Assembly (NCBI GenBank): GCA_031286555.1
Contig: JAITUD010000267.1
Location: forward strand, 1-6,560
Length of the DNA: 6,560 nucleotides
Direction: 5' to 3'
From: Microbacterium sp.
GTDB taxonomy: Bacteria; Actinomycetota; Actinomycetes; Actinomycetales; Microbacteriaceae
Shown here: in pieces, positions 5,587-6,560 of the stretch
Layout: each line of letters starts with the position of its first letter
Position numbering within the stretch: position 1 is the first letter of the stretch
Notes under the pieces: generated by a model
Databases searched by the model: none
Told to the model about the DNA's origin: nothing
What the model saw: the letters and a program-made list of their open reading frames with translations, nothing else
Program-made: the position numbers and the translations under genes

Positions 5587-6560
5587 CATCTCCCCCCTCG
5601 CCCCGAACCGCAGCTCGCACGCGCTCTCGCCGCCGACCTGGATGCGGCGGATTTCCGCTCCGACCCGCTGCGGCGGCTGTGGGGTGAGGAGGCCGACGAC
5701 GCGCTGGCGCGCGGACTTCGCGAGCCGATCCTGCGCGCGCTCGGTGACGCCGACAGTCCCCTCGCGACGCTGGGCCGGTTCTTCGTGCTCGGGATGCCGC
5801 AGCCGGCGGCTGCGGTGGAGCGGGCGCTGCCGCGCCTCGGACTCTCGGGACTGGCATCCCTCGGTCTCGGCGCCGCCGACGGTGACGACGTGCGGCCCGA
5901 GGTGCTGTTGCGGCCGCAGTCGTTCGTCGACCTCGACGGGGTGGGCGAGTGGTGGATCGCGAGCGACCTCGACGAGGTCGCGCTCGGCACGGCCCTGCCC
6001 GCCGACCACGTGCTCGGTGTGGGCGGGGCATCCCGCACGCTCGCCGAGCTCGTCATCCCCGCGCCTGTCGAGCGCGCCCTCGATCTCGGCACGGGATGCG
6101 GCATCCAGGCGCTGCTCGTCGCCCGGCACGCCGGACGGGTGGTCGCCACCGACATCTCGGAGCGGGCGCTCGCCTTCGGCGAGCTGAACGCCTTGCTGAA
6201 CGGCGTCGCGAACATCGAGTTCCGGCTGGGCAGCATGTTCGAGCCGGTCGCGGGCGAGGCGTTCGACCTGATCGTGTCGAACCCTCCGTTCGTGATCACC
6301 CCGCGCGCCCAGGGGGTGCCGGAATACGAGTATCGCGACGGCGGGCTCATCGGCGACGCGCTCGTGGAGCGCTTCCTGCGCGCCGCGCCGGCGCATCTCA
6401 CCCCCGGCGGGGTGGCGCAGCTGCTCGGCAACTGGGAGTCGCGCGGACGCTCCGGACTGGAGCGGGTGGAGTCCTGGATCCCGGATGAGCTGGATGCCTG
6501 GGTGATCGAGCGCGAGACGCTCACGCCGCTCGGCTACGCCGAGCTGTGGATCCGTGACGG
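5584..6560 (+). CDS. Two-domain class I SAM-dependent methyltransferase (RlmG/RsmC/PrmC-like), 3' end cut by window
   Basis: Partial: 325 codons are visible and the frame is open to the edge; related actinobacterial proteins, as I remember them, run to about 500 aa. The N-terminal 150 residues (REPILRALGD, LATLGRFFVLG) resemble the DUF7059-type helical domain usually joined to this methyltransferase. The catalytic fold starts near 155: SAM-binding motif I LDLGTGCG at 166-173, the acidic ribose-binding D190 in VVATDIS, and NPPF at 233-236. Asn-Pro-Pro-Phe/Tyr is the active-site signature of enzymes that methylate a planar nitrogen: N2 of guanine in rRNA (RsmC, RlmG), N6 of adenine, or glutamine of release factors (PrmC). 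NPPF plus the extra N-terminal domain favours the rRNA guanine type, but the substrate is not determined. GTG at 5584 is chosen with the -10 at 5571; GTG 5575 would add three residues. It is transcribed divergently from the small membrane protein. Confidence 0.88.
   Translation, partial: MHLPPRPEPQLARALAADLDAADFRSDPLRRLWGEEADDALARGLREPILRALGDADSPLATLGRFFVLGMPQPAAAVERALPRLGLSGLASLGLGAADGDDVRPEVLLRPQSFVDLDGVGEWWIASDLDEVALGTALPADHVLGVGGASRTLAELVIPAPVERALDLGTGCGIQALLVARHAGRVVATDISERALAFGELNALLNGVANIEFRLGSMFEPVAGEAFDLIVSNPPFVITPRAQGVPEYEYRDGGLIGDALVERFLRAAPAHLTPGGVAQLLGNWESRGRSGLERVESWIPDELDAWVIERETLTPLGYAELWIRD

Larger units (their letters stand above)
144..6498. repeat. Dispersed over-represented 7-mer GGCATCC / GGATGCC (18 copies)
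   Basis: GGCATCC on the plus strand starts at 144, 1686, 2783, 2798, 4028, 5853, 6027 and 6100. Its complement GGATGCC starts at 498, 729, 872, 2768, 2890, 3841, 5368, 5380, 5792 and 6492. About 1.5 copies are expected from base composition at 70% G+C. The copies fall inside all five genes, in more than one reading frame and both orientations, encoding Ala-Ser (GCA TCC), Asp-Ala (GAT GCC), Gly-Ile (GGC ATC) or Gly-Met-Pro. Only one copy lies in murJ. The counts come from reading the sequence by eye; the meaning of the word is unknown. Confidence 0.7.

Noticed and set aside
5143..6396. Minus-strand frame of 417 aa opposite the methyltransferase
   Set aside because: It runs through the divergent promoter region and has no recognisable domain, while the plus strand has SAM-binding and NPPF motifs in order.
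1..6560. A mobile element, defence island, CRISPR array or biosynthetic cluster
   Set aside because: No transposase, integrase, terminal repeats, spaced direct repeats or related enzymes are seen; composition is even and the genes are conserved actinobacterial housekeeping functions.

Overview
The window is about 70% G+C and looks like chromosomal core sequence from a high-GC actinobacterium, most likely Microbacteriaceae (Microbacterium-like). The grounds are the gene families, the GTG starts, the Actinobacteria-type MurJ and the gene order DUF6049-murJ-trxB. That order resembles the dnaA-proximal block of mycobacteria (Rv3909-murJ-sigM-Rv3912-trxB-trxC, recalled from memory). I see no mobile element, CRISPR array, tRNA, rRNA or defence system.

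Layout on the minus strand, in transcription order (right to left): a 163-aa protein with two membrane helices (4982-5473); a strong 15-bp-stem hairpin that probably ends that transcript (4938-4970); a secreted, membrane-anchored DUF6049 protein of 703 aa (2750-4861); the lipid II flippase murJ of 539 aa (1134-2753), whose GTG start overlaps the DUF6049 stop by four bases; and thioredoxin reductase trxB of 318 aa (84-1040). The window ends just after a good ribosome binding site (6-12), so trxA very probably begins immediately outside. On the plus strand, divergent from the 163-aa gene, lies a two-domain SAM-dependent methyltransferase (5584 to the edge, 3' end missing), which looks leaderless.

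How the genes work together: DUF6049 and murJ form a translationally coupled envelope-biogenesis pair at the membrane. trxB, probably with trxA, is the cytosolic disulfide-reducing module. It seems to have its own promoter in the 93-bp murJ-trxB gap: GGGAAT, 18 bases, GTT, an exact match to the remembered SigR/SigH thiol-stress consensus. The sigM gene that mycobacteria carry between murJ and trxB is absent here.

The least expected signal is not a gene. The 7-mer GGCATCC (or its complement GGATGCC) occurs 18 times, against roughly 1.5 expected from base composition. It lies in different reading frames and both orientations, which suggests a genome-wide DNA word or a codon-pair preference.
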